64,000 nt of DNA from contig OZ244807.1 in assembly GCA_965220185.1 (NCBI GenBank), positions 1,736,001-1,800,000 of the forward strand, given 5' to 3'. Source of the DNA: Azotimanducus sp965220185 (GTDB lineage Bacteria > Pseudomonadota > Gammaproteobacteria > Pseudomonadales > Azotimanducaceae). Under the pieces are notes generated by a model, which was given only the letters and a program-made list of their open reading frames with translations, did not search any database and was not told where the DNA came from. The stretch's first letter is position 1. Every line of letters starts with the position of its first letter. Positions 34,292-42,771 of the stretch are shown one piece after another. Both the position numbers and the translations under genes were made by a program.

Positions 34292-35956
34292 ATGGATGCA
34301 ATTCGCCTTCTTTCGAGGTTCGGGCTTGTTCTCGCGATCACCGGCCTCGTGGCTGCGTGTGGAGGTGGTGATATCAATATCTCACCATCGACCGCCGACA
34401 ACTCGGTTGATAATTCGTCGGTGACGAACAACACCACGACCCCAGATCCAGATCCAGTGGACCCGGACGTTGTCTGCGCCTCTCGCCTGCTTGAATCCGG
34501 TCAAGAGGTGCGCGGTGATTTTCGTGGCAATCACTGCTACTACTCGCGCTCCTTCGCCGACGCTGGCACCAATATCAAGGCGGACATCTTGTTCTCGCCC
34601 TTGGACAACGACGGCGCGCACATTTTTGAGGGCAGCCTCTTTATTGGCGAGAACTGCTCCGACGATCAGTGCCTTGCTGACAAGGGTTTGCGCAAAGGCG
34701 GCGACGGTCCGACCCTGACCATTGAAGCCGGCGCCACGCTTGCTTGGCAGTCAAACAAATCCTTCTTGATTATCAATCGCGGCTCGCTCATTCTGGCGCG
34801 CGGTCGTGAGGATGCGCCGATCACGCTCACTTCCGAATCGGACGTGGACGGCACCCTCACCGGCGCCAACTTCAACGCCGTGCAGCAGTGGGGCGGCGTC
34901 GTCATGAACGGCTTCGCAATCACCAACAAGTGCGACTACGAAGGCGCAAGCCGTGATTCCTTGACGACTTCGGATTGCCATGTGTCCGCCGAAGGCGCGG
35001 CCGGACTCGACGAGTCGCATTACGGTGGCGATCGCGACGATGACAGCTCCGGCGTGCTTCAGTACGTTCGCGTCAAGCATACCGGCGCGGAAGTCGCCAA
35101 CGGCGACGAGCTTAACGGCATCTCCTTCGGCGGAGTCGGCAGCGGCACGGTGGTCGAGAACCTACAGGTCTATTCAACCTATGACGACGGCATCGAGATG
35201 TTTGGGGGCTCCTTCGACATTACCAACTTCCTTGGCATGTACGTGCGTGACGACTCGATTGACATCGACGAAGGCTACAACGGCACCATCACCAATGCCT
35301 TGGTGATCCAGGCGGAAGATATCGGCAATCACTGCATTGAGTCAGACGGACTTGGTTCATACAGCAGCCTGACTGATGAGGTGCGCCAAGCCAAGATCGG
35401 CCAAGGCGTCCATAGTGCGCCGACCATCGAAAATCTCACCTGCATCGTGTCGCCTTCCGCAGGGCAAGGCAACTTTGATCCGGGCGCGGGCTGGCGACTT
35501 CGCGAAGGCATTCATCCCACCATCACCAATGCCATGGTGGTGAGCGCCAAAGGTGCCGATAGTGACGACAACAATTACTGTGTCCGTGTGGATCATTTCG
35601 GAGTCACGCAGCCGACCTTGAATGGCGTCGTCTTCGCCTGTCAAGACAAGGTTCGCAGTGTGACCGAGGCTCAGGTTGTTGGCTTAGGGGAGAGCGTCAC
35701 CTTTGCCAACATCACGGGCGTGACAGACCCGAGCGCCAACGCCGATACAGATCTACAGCTGCTAGAAGGCATGCCGCAGGTCTATTCGCTGCCCTATGCG
35801 TCCATGCAAGTGGGCGGTGCCAATCTGCCAGCGGGTTATAGCGGCGGCAACATTGGCGGAGTGACGCAAGGGGCTGGTGCCGACTGGACGCAGAATTGGA
35901 CATTCGGTCTGCATCAATCCAACGAACCTGATGGTCAGCATTGGTTCGAGCAGTAG
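34292..35956 (+). CDS. Beta-helix-like surface lipoprotein, partner of the adjacent TonB receptor
   Basis: Predicted lipoprotein of 554 residues: the lipobox LVAAC puts the lipidated Cys at residue 23, followed by GGGD and a low-complexity Ser/Asn/Thr and Asp-Pro linker to about residue 58. The rest is rich in short hydrophobic strands with Gly and Asn turns (for example QWGGVVMNGFAITNKC, ENLQVYSTYDDGIEMFGG, FLGMYVRDDSIDID), fitting a right-handed parallel beta-helix. Four or more cysteine pairs could form disulfides. GGAG lies 8 bases before the ATG. The TonB-dependent receptor starts 12 bases downstream, so the pair probably binds and imports one ligand, in the way of receptor-plus-lipoprotein couples; the ligand is unknown. 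Confidence 0.7.
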   Translation: MDAIRLLSRFGLVLAITGLVAACGGGDINISPSTADNSVDNSSVTNNTTTPDPDPVDPDVVCASRLLESGQEVRGDFRGNHCYYSRSFADAGTNIKADILFSPLDNDGAHIFEGSLFIGENCSDDQCLADKGLRKGGDGPTLTIEAGATLAWQSNKSFLIINRGSLILARGREDAPITLTSESDVDGTLTGANFNAVQQWGGVVMNGFAITNKCDYEGASRDSLTTSDCHVSAEGAAGLDESHYGGDRDDDSSGVLQYVRVKHTGAEVANGDELNGISFGGVGSGTVVENLQVYSTYDDGIEMFGGSFDITNFLGMYVRDDSIDIDEGYNGTITNALVIQAEDIGNHCIESDGLGSYSSLTDEVRQAKIGQGVHSAPTIENLTCIVSPSAGQGNFDPGAGWRLREGIHPTITNAMVVSAKGADSDDNNYCVRVDHFGVTQPTLNGVVFACQDKVRSVTEAQVVGLGESVTFANITGVTDPSANADTDLQLLEGMPQVYSLPYASMQVGGANLPAGYSGGNIGGVTQGAGADWTQNWTFGLHQSNEPDGQHWFEQ

Positions 35957-35968
35957 GGCGAGCCACTC

Positions 35969-38725
35969 ATGGATAACACAGGACTGCTTGGCCACCGTTA
36001 CTGGCTCGGCCTCTTGATCTCGTTCGGAATCTCGGGCGCCACCTTCGCTGAAGAGCAGGAGACGGAGGCAGAGGCAGACGCTTCTCCATTCACGGCGCAA
36101 GCCGACAACGCTGAGATCGAGGATATCGTTGTTGTCGCTCGCTTCTACAGCGCCGCGCAGGCGCTCGTCAACGAGCGCATTGACGATGAGGTGGTTACCG
36201 ATGTCATGGACGCCGAGTCGATTGGCCGCCTTGGCGATTCCACAGTTGCCGCGGCGCTTCGTCGCATGGCGGGACTGACGCTGGTGAATGATAAATTCGT
36301 CTATGTGCGCGGCCTAGGTGAGCGCTATTCGAGCACTTCGCTCAACGGTGCCACCATTCCGTCACCGGATCTCACCAGAAACGTCATCCCGCTCGATATT
36401 TTTCCAGCATCGATTGTGCAGTCGCTGCGTGTGCAGAAGTCCTACTCGGCAGATGCCCGCGCCAACTTTGGTGGCGGCAGCATTGACATACGCACCAAGA
36501 GCATCCCCGATGGCTTCACCTGGGCGCTCGAAGCGAGCGGCGGCTACAACCTTGAGAACGATGGCGAAGTGCTGTCCTATCCGGGCGGCGGTGACGATGA
36601 CTGGGGCGAGGACGATGGCACACGCGAACTCGCGAGCAGCATCACCGATGCCATCCGCCGTTTTCGCGGCAATCTCGGCGTGCAAAACATCGCTCACACG
36701 CTGCGCCAGGAAGGCAACATGTACGAATCGCCCGCGGCGGCTTTCGCGGCCGCCCAGGCCGTCAACAGGCAGATCGCACTTGGCTTGAACCGCAATATCG
36801 GCATTCAGCACGAAGACGATGCGCCTGACTACGGACTCAAGGCCAGTATCGGCAACACCTTCCTGTTTGGACAAGATTGGGAGTTCGGCTTTCTCGTCGG
36901 CGGCTCGTATGAAGCCGACTGGCGCGAGCGGCACCGATTCTCGCGCCTCTTTTCGGACCCGGCAGAAGAGACCGAGTCCGAGGATGAGTCAATCCGCAGC
37001 GTTGATCTTCATGCGAATATCAATCTTGGCCTTGTCTATGGCGATGACCACGAGGTCTCCACGACCAGCTTGTATCTGCGCAATACCGATGATCGCACGG
37101 CGATCCGCGACTTCTTCAATGAGAACCGCCGGCGCTCGGATGGCTTTGGGTTTCGCGACTATCGGATCAAGTTTGAGGAGCGCGACCTCGCCGTCAACCA
37201 GATCACGGGGACGCATCGCTTTGGAGACGACACCCGTGCGTTACTGCCCGAATCCTTGGACTACACGCTGGAAGTATTGCCCGATGACTTGGAGATCTCT
37301 TGGTTTTATTCTGATTCCGAAGGGGGCACCAGCATCCCAAATCAAGTCGGCGTGCGAGCGGAAACCGATACCGATCCAGTCACGGCAGAGGTATTGAGCT
37401 CGGCGGTCAACACTGGCTCGTCGGTCGCGGACTTTCGCTTTACCGAGCTTGAAGACGAGGTTGAAAACTACGGATGGAGCGCGCTGCTGCCCTTCTATGT
37501 GGGCAATTCCTTCGTTGAGATCAGTTTTGGCGGTGAGCATTCACAAAAGGTGCGCGCCTACCGCCAGACGCAGCTGAGCCTTGGTGCGCTGAGCGTTGCT
37601 GATCAATCCATCCTGCAAGGCGGGCTTGACGAGGCGTTCTCGGATGCCAATGTTGCAAATCCCGCCAACAACTATGTGTTCGATTTGCAAGGCACCAACA
37701 ATCAAAGCTATATCGCCGCCACAATGACGGATGCGAGCTTCGGCAAGGTGGACTGGACGTGGAACGAGACATGGCGTGTTTCCGTTGGCGCCCGCTGGGA
37801 AGACTACCGCCAGGTCGCGCTCGACTGGAACATCTACGCATTCACACTCACCAGTCCGCAGGTGTCAGTCGATCCAGAGACGCTTGAGAACTCGGCCTAC
37901 CAGGATGACGAATGGTTCCCTTCTGTCTCGCTGACCTACATGTCGGACTGGCTCGCCGAGACCTTTCAGCTTCGCTTTGGCTGGAGCCGCAGCACCGTGC
38001 GCCCAGATCTTCGCGAAATCACCGATGCCAGCTATATCGACCCGATCACCTCGGAAATTGTCGACGGCAATCCCGGCGTGGTGCCATCGACGGTGACCAG
38101 CTTCGACATTCGCGCGGAGTGGTTCTTTTTGAGCGACGACAATTTCACCGTGTCCCTGTTCTACAAGGACATTGATGAGCCGATCGAGTTTTTTGAAGCG
38201 GCCGCGAGCGACACCAACATCGCCCGCGAGATTGTCAACGCAGAATCGTCAGAGGTGTACGGCGTGGAAATCGAAGCGCTTAAATCCCTGCGATTCCTTG
38301 GGCCGTGGGGCGAGCCCTTCTTTGTGCAGGGCAACTTCACTGTGCAAGATTCGGAAATCGTCGCGGGCGCCAATGCCGATGCGCCGACGAACCCTCGGCG
38401 TCCGTTGACCGGCGCCTCTGAGTACGTCGCCAACATCATGCTTGGATTCGACTCGTTCGACGGAGCGCATACGGCGTCCCTCATCTACAACGTATTCGGC
38501 GAGCGGCTCTATGTGGCCGGTCGAAACGGCGCCCCTGATGGCTTCGAGCAGCCGTTCCATTCGCTTGACTTCACCTACGCCTGGTATCCGACCGAGCGCT
38601 TTACGGTCAAAGCCAAGCTGCAAAACATCCTGGACGAGGCGATCACTATCGAGCGCGAAGGCGTGGTGATCTTTGAGCAGCCGACTGGGCAAGCATTTTC
38701 ATTGAGTGTTCAGTACGCCTACTAA
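35969..38725 (+). CDS. TonB-dependent outer-membrane receptor
   Basis: Outer-membrane transporter of 918 residues. A signal peptide ends after about residue 27 (GATFA). The plug domain spans about 45-180 with SIGRLGDSTVAAALRRMAGL, VYVRGLGERYSSTSLNGA and FGGGSIDIRTKSIP; the rest forms the 22-strand barrel and the protein ends in an aromatic LSVQYAY, typical for barrel insertion by the BAM machinery. The plug sequence belongs to the large carbohydrate/oligopeptide-type receptor group rather than a clear siderophore group, but the ligand cannot be named. It is in an operon with the lipoprotein upstream; no regulator or TonB gene adjoins it. Confidence 0.92.
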   Translation: MDNTGLLGHRYWLGLLISFGISGATFAEEQETEAEADASPFTAQADNAEIEDIVVVARFYSAAQALVNERIDDEVVTDVMDAESIGRLGDSTVAAALRRMAGLTLVNDKFVYVRGLGERYSSTSLNGATIPSPDLTRNVIPLDIFPASIVQSLRVQKSYSADARANFGGGSIDIRTKSIPDGFTWALEASGGYNLENDGEVLSYPGGGDDDWGEDDGTRELASSITDAIRRFRGNLGVQNIAHTLRQEGNMYESPAAAFAAAQAVNRQIALGLNRNIGIQHEDDAPDYGLKASIGNTFLFGQDWEFGFLVGGSYEADWRERHRFSRLFSDPAEETESEDESIRSVDLHANINLGLVYGDDHEVSTTSLYLRNTDDRTAIRDFFNENRRRSDGFGFRDYRIKFEERDLAVNQITGTHRFGDDTRALLPESLDYTLEVLPDDLEISWFYSDSEGGTSIPNQVGVRAETDTDPVTAEVLSSAVNTGSSVADFRFTELEDEVENYGWSALLPFYVGNSFVEISFGGEHSQKVRAYRQTQLSLGALSVADQSILQGGLDEAFSDANVANPANNYVFDLQGTNNQSYIAATMTDASFGKVDWTWNETWRVSVGARWEDYRQVALDWNIYAFTLTSPQVSVDPETLENSAYQDDEWFPSVSLTYMSDWLAETFQLRFGWSRSTVRPDLREITDASYIDPITSEIVDGNPGVVPSTVTSFDIRAEWFFLSDDNFTVSLFYKDIDEPIEFFEAAASDTNIAREIVNAESSEVYGVEIEALKSLRFLGPWGEPFFVQGNFTVQDSEIVAGANADAPTNPRRPLTGASEYVANIMLGFDSFDGAHTASLIYNVFGERLYVAGRNGAPDGFEQPFHSLDFTYAWYPTERFTVKAKLQNILDEAITIEREGVVIFEQPTGQAFSLSVQYAY

Positions 38726-38775
38726 ACAGATTATCTCCTGATATGATGATGGTCGATTATGCGGAACCATAAGGA

Positions 38776-38988
38776 ATGCAAGATCGTTTCGCACGAAAGC
38801 GGATGACGCCAGAGCAGGTCATGGCTAAGATTCGCTCAGGCGCAAAGCGGCAAGTGCCAGAGGACTTTGTGCATCCAGATGACAAAAATGGCGAGTTTCT
38901 CTCACCTTATGAACTGCACTTGCTATCGAAACCGGATGAGTTGAATCCGGACGATATTGATAAGGATTGGTACTGGTTGCATGGCTGA
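38776..38988 (+). CDS. Small acidic protein, putative partner (antitoxin-like) of the PIN-domain protein
   Basis: Protein of 70 residues with a basic N-terminal third (DRFARKRMTPEQVMAKIRSG) and an acidic remainder (GEFLSPYELHLLSKPDELNPDDID). AAGGA touches the ATG at 38776, too close for normal initiation, so the ATG at 38803 (MTPEQVMAKI) is another possible start. The stop overlaps the start of the PIN-domain gene by 8 bases, the tight coupling seen in toxin-antitoxin pairs. I recognise no known antitoxin family. A different small protein occupies the same place at the second copy of the module near 54.6 kb; both share a GE...LTP/LSP-like stretch. Confidence 0.55.
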   Translation: MQDRFARKRMTPEQVMAKIRSGAKRQVPEDFVHPDDKNGEFLSPYELHLLSKPDELNPDDIDKDWYWLHG

Positions 38989-39856
38989 GGCCGGGTTTGC
39001 AGTCGATACGAATTTGCTGCTACATCCGACCCCGCGCCGCCTTTTGCATGGCCTCGCATTGGAATCCGGGCATAGCCTTCTCATATTGCCTGAAGTGCAC
39101 AAGGAGGTGAGTCGAAATATTGCGAACAGCGACCTCGGCAAATGGCGCCGCCGCGAGGGGCAATCAGCATCAGCTGCCGTGAGAGAGCGTGCCAACAAAC
39201 AGATTCGAAAAGCTGTCGAGGAATGGTATGCAGGTGAAATCGAAAGGCCTGATACAGCTTTTGCGAAAGTGGAGCCTGTCGTTGAAGGTGATAGCCAGCA
39301 GATTCGCGACATCATTCAAGAAATGCCTTTCGGGGCTTTTCGAAAAGGGGCGATACGCGATATATCGGGAGACCCCACCATTGTCGCCGAGGCCATTTTT
39401 CACGATGTCGATCTCTTAAGTAGCAATAATCTTGAATCGATAGCGCATGATGTCATCAACGCTTGGTTGCGTAACGACAAGGGCTGGAATAGAAGCTTGC
39501 TGTTTGAGCCGAATGAAAGCATACGAGAATTGACTCGCGATGATGCGAGGGTGGCCTACCTATGGTTCTTGGCGCACACAATGAACGGGGTGCACGAGCG
39601 CGAAGACCAGAATCATCTGTTGTTCAGGAATGCCTTGCAAGCCATAAAGCGAAGCGGGTTCGTTGAACAATCGGCATCAGGGTTTCGCACCATCCTGTGG
39701 CGGATCGAGCGCTACTACGAACGGGATCAACGATTTCAGGAAAACCTTGAACAGGCGGTGGCCTCCGAGCATCACAGGATATCACTACGATCCGAATTGC
39801 GGCGTCTTCGTGCGCTTAAGGATGCTCAGGAAATCGCTGACTTGCAGCGCAGTTGA
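38981..39856 (+). CDS. PIN-like domain protein, putative toxin nuclease
   Basis: Protein of 291 residues from the ATG at 38981. The N-terminus has FAVDTNLLLHP, matching the first acidic residue of PIN nucleases, then LLILPEVHKEVSRNIA with a conserved Glu, and GDPTIVAEAIFHDVDLLSSNN, matching the central and C-terminal acidic residues (Asp near 128 and Asp near 137). A helical C-terminal extension of about 120 residues ends in a basic coiled-coil-like segment. PIN domains are RNA nucleases, often toxins, but this protein is roughly twice the size of VapC. Codon use is less GC-rich than in neighbouring genes. A broken paralogue lies at 53603-54489. Confidence 0.7.
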   Translation: MAEAGFAVDTNLLLHPTPRRLLHGLALESGHSLLILPEVHKEVSRNIANSDLGKWRRREGQSASAAVRERANKQIRKAVEEWYAGEIERPDTAFAKVEPVVEGDSQQIRDIIQEMPFGAFRKGAIRDISGDPTIVAEAIFHDVDLLSSNNLESIAHDVINAWLRNDKGWNRSLLFEPNESIRELTRDDARVAYLWFLAHTMNGVHEREDQNHLLFRNALQAIKRSGFVEQSASGFRTILWRIERYYERDQRFQENLEQAVASEHHRISLRSELRRLRALKDAQEIADLQRS

Positions 39857-39864
39857 CATTCGCA

Positions 39865-39913
39865 TGTCATTTCAATGACAAATAAATGACATAAATATTG
39901 CATTTCTATGACA
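39865..39913. promoter_or_regulatory. Phased ATGACA boxes, candidate operator
   Basis: Four copies of one hexamer lie upstream of the small lipoprotein gene: TGTCAT at 39865-39870 and ATGACA at 39875-39880, 39886-39891 and 39908-39913. The first two form a perfect 6-4-6 palindrome. Start-to-start spacings are 10, 11 and 22 bases, so all boxes face the same side of the helix, and the last one lies between the -35 and -10 elements. This looks like binding sites of a dimeric regulator that would block or bend the promoter; the regulator is unknown. Confidence 0.5.
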
Positions 39914-39926
39914 GTTGCCGTATAGT
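39898..39926 (+). promoter_or_regulatory. Sigma-70-type promoter for the small lipoprotein gene
   Basis: TTGCAT at 39898-39903 and TATAGT at 39921-39926 are separated by 17 bases, a good match to housekeeping promoter elements. Transcription would start near 39933, about 45 bases before the ATG at 39978. The surrounding sequence is locally AT-rich compared with the genes on both sides. Confidence 0.6.
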
Positions 39927-39977
39927 GCCCTCCATCGTCGCGAGACGACATTCTTCCACAAGAAGAGGAGGCCCAAC

Positions 39978-40274
39978 ATGGCTCACTTCAAGAAACTATC
40001 CGCGCGCAGCGCAGCGCTTGCCCTCGGCGTAGCCCTTCTCACCACAGCAGGCTGCACGGGCACGAATCTCGCCACCAGCGAATTCACGCCCACGCACCGA
40101 TGGGCGCGCCCAGACACCAGTATCGCCGAATACAATTTCCACAACGTGCGTTGCGTTCGCGAATCTGACGTCAACACGGCAGGCGCTGAGCCTGATTCCC
40201 CAGAATTTCTCGCTTACCGGGAATGTATGGAGGGGAAAGGCTTCGAGCTGATGGGCATAGCGGCTATTCGCTGA
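39978..40274 (+). CDS. Small predicted lipoprotein
   Basis: Protein of 98 residues; the ATG at 39978 has a strong AGAGGAGG ribosome-binding site 6 bases upstream. A basic N-terminus and hydrophobic stretch lead to the lipobox TTAGC with Cys26 as lipidation site. The mature part of about 73 residues has two further cysteines (in NVRCVRES and AYRECMEGKGF) that may form a disulfide. I recognise no family. It has its own promoter with repeated ATGACA boxes and a strong ribosome-binding site, so it is probably abundant under some condition. Its 3' end overlaps the convergent oxidoreductase gene by 11 bases. Confidence 0.75.
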   Translation: MAHFKKLSARSAALALGVALLTTAGCTGTNLATSEFTPTHRWARPDTSIAEYNFHNVRCVRESDVNTAGAEPDSPEFLAYRECMEGKGFELMGIAAIR

Positions 40275-41115
40275 GCAGACTGTCCAGTTCGGCGGCGCTC
40301 TGGCGCAATGTGGACAGATGCGCCTTCGCGCTCAAGCCGCCGCCGAGCGTTCTCAGGCACACATGCGTAAGGCCTTTCTTGCGCCAGCCCTGAAGGCGCG
40401 CCTTCCACTCGGCTTGCCGCGGCCCGACGACTGCGATACCGGCTTCTGTTCCAATATCCTGTGGATTACGTCCAGCTTGCTTGGCGATCATATCGATCTC
40501 GCGTTTGATGTCGTCAAATTCATCGGGCAATGCCAGCACGAACCAGCCATCGGCGTGATGGCCGATGCGTGCGCGGATTGCCGCCGAAGGGACTGAACGC
40601 GCGCCAATCCATAGCGGAACAGGGCGCTGCACTGGCAGGGGGTTGATGCCGAGAGCATTTATTTGATGCCATTGTCCGGTGAAATCAATCTTCGGCTCAG
40701 TCCATAGTCGCTTGAGAAGCCTGACTTGTTCATCTGCGCGCGCACCTCGCGTGGAAAAATCCTGTCCAAGCGCCTGGTATTCGGCTTCGCTGCTGCCCAC
40801 GCCAATGCCAAGCCGCACACGTCCGCCGCTCAACACATCGAGCTCAGCAACCTGCTTGGCAAGCAGCACGGTCTGGCGCGAGGGCATGACGATGACCGAA
40901 GGCACGAGTTCGATGCGCTGAGTCACAGCGGCGATATAGGCAAGCAGCATCAGCGGTTCATGCGCATAAGTGCCCTGTGGACGGATGACCTGGTCGGGGA
41001 TGCGCAAATGCGTGAACCCCAAGTCCTCGGCGGTCAGTGCAAACTCTGTAATCGCCTCGATGTCATCGTTCAGTTCCCTTATGGGGAGTGATATGCCTAT
41101 TCTGAGTTCTTTCAT
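40264..41115 (-). CDS. LLM-class (luciferase-like) flavin- or F420-dependent oxidoreductase
   Basis: TIM-barrel protein of 283 residues in the bacterial luciferase-like superfamily. Features are the N-terminal IGISLPIRELNDDIEAI, HLRIPDQVI, LVPSVIVMPSRQTVLLAKQVAELDVLSGGRVRLGIGVG, and PVPLWIGARS; this last block and the SGGRxxxGxGxG stretch define the family. The cofactor (FMN or F420) and substrate cannot be read from sequence, although the pattern is close to the group annotated as F420-dependent; no F420 biosynthesis gene is present in the window. It is followed on the same strand by ubiB's reverse neighbours only upstream, with 30 bases between its start and the end of ubiB. Confidence 0.85.
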   Translation of the reverse strand: MKELRIGISLPIRELNDDIEAITEFALTAEDLGFTHLRIPDQVIRPQGTYAHEPLMLLAYIAAVTQRIELVPSVIVMPSRQTVLLAKQVAELDVLSGGRVRLGIGVGSSEAEYQALGQDFSTRGARADEQVRLLKRLWTEPKIDFTGQWHQINALGINPLPVQRPVPLWIGARSVPSAAIRARIGHHADGWFVLALPDEFDDIKREIDMIAKQAGRNPQDIGTEAGIAVVGPRQAEWKARLQGWRKKGLTHVCLRTLGGGLSAKAHLSTLRQSAAELDSLLSE

Positions 41116-41145
41116 GATTTATTCATCTCTCATGTGTATCCAGGC

Positions 41146-42771
41146 TCATGCCCGCGCAATCAAATACACGCCGGCAAACGCGAGCAACCCGGCCGCTGCG
41201 TCTGGCGCATGAGGCAGGCTGGCGAGTGGAGACACGGACAACGCCGCAAATAGCAGGAGCGCCACGCCCGCAGTGCGCGCAACTACTTGCCTTCGCTTGC
41301 CTGATCGCTGCAACTGCTCACCACGTGCGCGCTCTTCGGCCAGCGCATTCGAAAGGCGATGAACTTCGCCGCGCAAGTCGCGAATCTCAGCAGGCAGGCG
41401 CGGCAGGCTCGTGAACAATTTTGGCAGTTCGGCAAGGAGCGATGTCAAGCTAGCCGCAGGCCCGAACTGCTCGGCCATCCAGCGTTCCATGAACGGCTTG
41501 CCGGTGTCCCACAGGTCGAGTGCCGGGTAGAGCTGGCGCCCCAGGCCTTCAACATACAGCAAGGTCTTCTGCAAGAGCACAAGCTGCGGCTGCAATTCAA
41601 GGCGAAAGGCGCGCGCGGAGCGAAACAGGTCAAGCAGGAATGTGCCGAACTCGATTTGCGACAAGGGCTTTTGAAACACGGGTTCGCAGACTTCACGGAT
41701 GACCGCCTCGAACGCTTGCGCATCGGTTTCCGCTGGCGCCCAGCGCGCCTCAAGCAAAAGGCGAGCCACTTCCTTGTAATCGCGGCGGAAGAACGCCATG
41801 AGGTTTTTGGCGAGATAGGCACGGTCCGTCTCGCCCAATTGGCCGATGATGGCGCAGTCAAGCGCGATGTAGCGCGGTTCGGCAGGGTTTGCGACATCAA
41901 TCAGGATATTGCCTGGGTGCATATCGGCATGGAAGAAGTTATGCACGAACACTTGCGTGAAGAAGGTTTCGACACCGCGTTCGGCAAGCTTCTTCATATC
42001 TGTGCCGAGGCTGTTCAATTGCTCGACATCGCTGATTGGAACGCCTTCGACAAATTCGAGCGTTAAGACATCGCGGCTTGAAAACTCGCGATAAACTTTT
42101 GGCACATACAGGAGTGGCGATGTGGCAAAGTTATGCCGCAGCTTCACAGTGTTGTCGGCCTCCTGCTGCATATCAAGTTCGGCCAGAATCGTCGTTTCGT
42201 AGTCATCCACCACGCGCATAAGATGCAAGCGTTTCGCATCGCTCGAATGGCGTTCGAGGATTTGCGCCACGCGCCGCATCAATGCGATTTGCTCGCTGAT
42301 GCGCTCCCTGATGCCCGGGCGCACCACCTTGACAGCAACTTGAGTTCCGTTCTTCAGACGCGCGCGATGCACTTGCGCAACAGATGCCGAGGCAACCGGC
42401 GCTTGCTCGAAATCGTCAAATATTTCGCCAAGCGGTCTGCCAAGATTTTTTTCGATGCGCGAGACCGCAAGCGCGGACGAGAAGGGCGTTACTTGCGTCT
42501 GCAGCTTGGCGAGTTCATCAGCCATGTCATCAGGCATGAGGTCGCGCCGCGTGGACAGCAATTGCCCGAACTTGATGGCGACCGGGCCAAGACTCTCCAA
42601 AAAGCGCTTAAGCCTCGCGGAGCTCGCGCTCGAAGGTCGGGGCAGACATTTCGACAAGCGAATGGCTGCCCGTAGCCATGCGGGGAACTGACGCACATCG
42701 ACATCCAAATCCTCATGCATGGTATCGAGCCGATACCGCAGCGCCTTGAAGCCAAGGCTGACGAGGTTCAT
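41146..42771 (-). CDS. ubiB: Ubiquinone biosynthesis ATPase UbiB
   Basis: Atypical protein-kinase-like protein (ABC1/ADCK family) of 541 residues that assists the ubiquinone hydroxylation complex. The family-specific KFGQLLSTRRDLMPDDMADEL stretch lies near residues 67-87, with AQVHRARLKNGTQVAVKV (the Ala-rich loop and Lys), FFHADMHPGNIL and ALDCAIIGQL for the metal site. Two hydrophobic C-terminal segments (about 495-538) anchor it in the inner membrane. Its start overlaps the end of ubiE by 4 bases; the accessory gene ubiJ that commonly lies between ubiE and ubiB is absent. Confidence 0.95.
   Translation of the reverse strand: MNLVSLGFKALRYRLDTMHEDLDVDVRQFPAWLRAAIRLSKCLPRPSSASSARLKRFLESLGPVAIKFGQLLSTRRDLMPDDMADELAKLQTQVTPFSSALAVSRIEKNLGRPLGEIFDDFEQAPVASASVAQVHRARLKNGTQVAVKVVRPGIRERISEQIALMRRVAQILERHSSDAKRLHLMRVVDDYETTILAELDMQQEADNTVKLRHNFATSPLLYVPKVYREFSSRDVLTLEFVEGVPISDVEQLNSLGTDMKKLAERGVETFFTQVFVHNFFHADMHPGNILIDVANPAEPRYIALDCAIIGQLGETDRAYLAKNLMAFFRRDYKEVARLLLEARWAPAETDAQAFEAVIREVCEPVFQKPLSQIEFGTFLLDLFRSARAFRLELQPQLVLLQKTLLYVEGLGRQLYPALDLWDTGKPFMERWMAEQFGPAASLTSLLAELPKLFTSLPRLPAEIRDLRGEVHRLSNALAEERARGEQLQRSGKRRQVVARTAGVALLLFAALSVSPLASLPHAPDAAAGLLAFAGVYLIARA

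Noticed and set aside
38776..38988. Homology between the two small partner proteins at 38.8 and 54.6 kb as proof of a family
   Set aside because: Only a short GE...L(S/T)P stretch lines up; this is too weak to claim common descent without profile searches.
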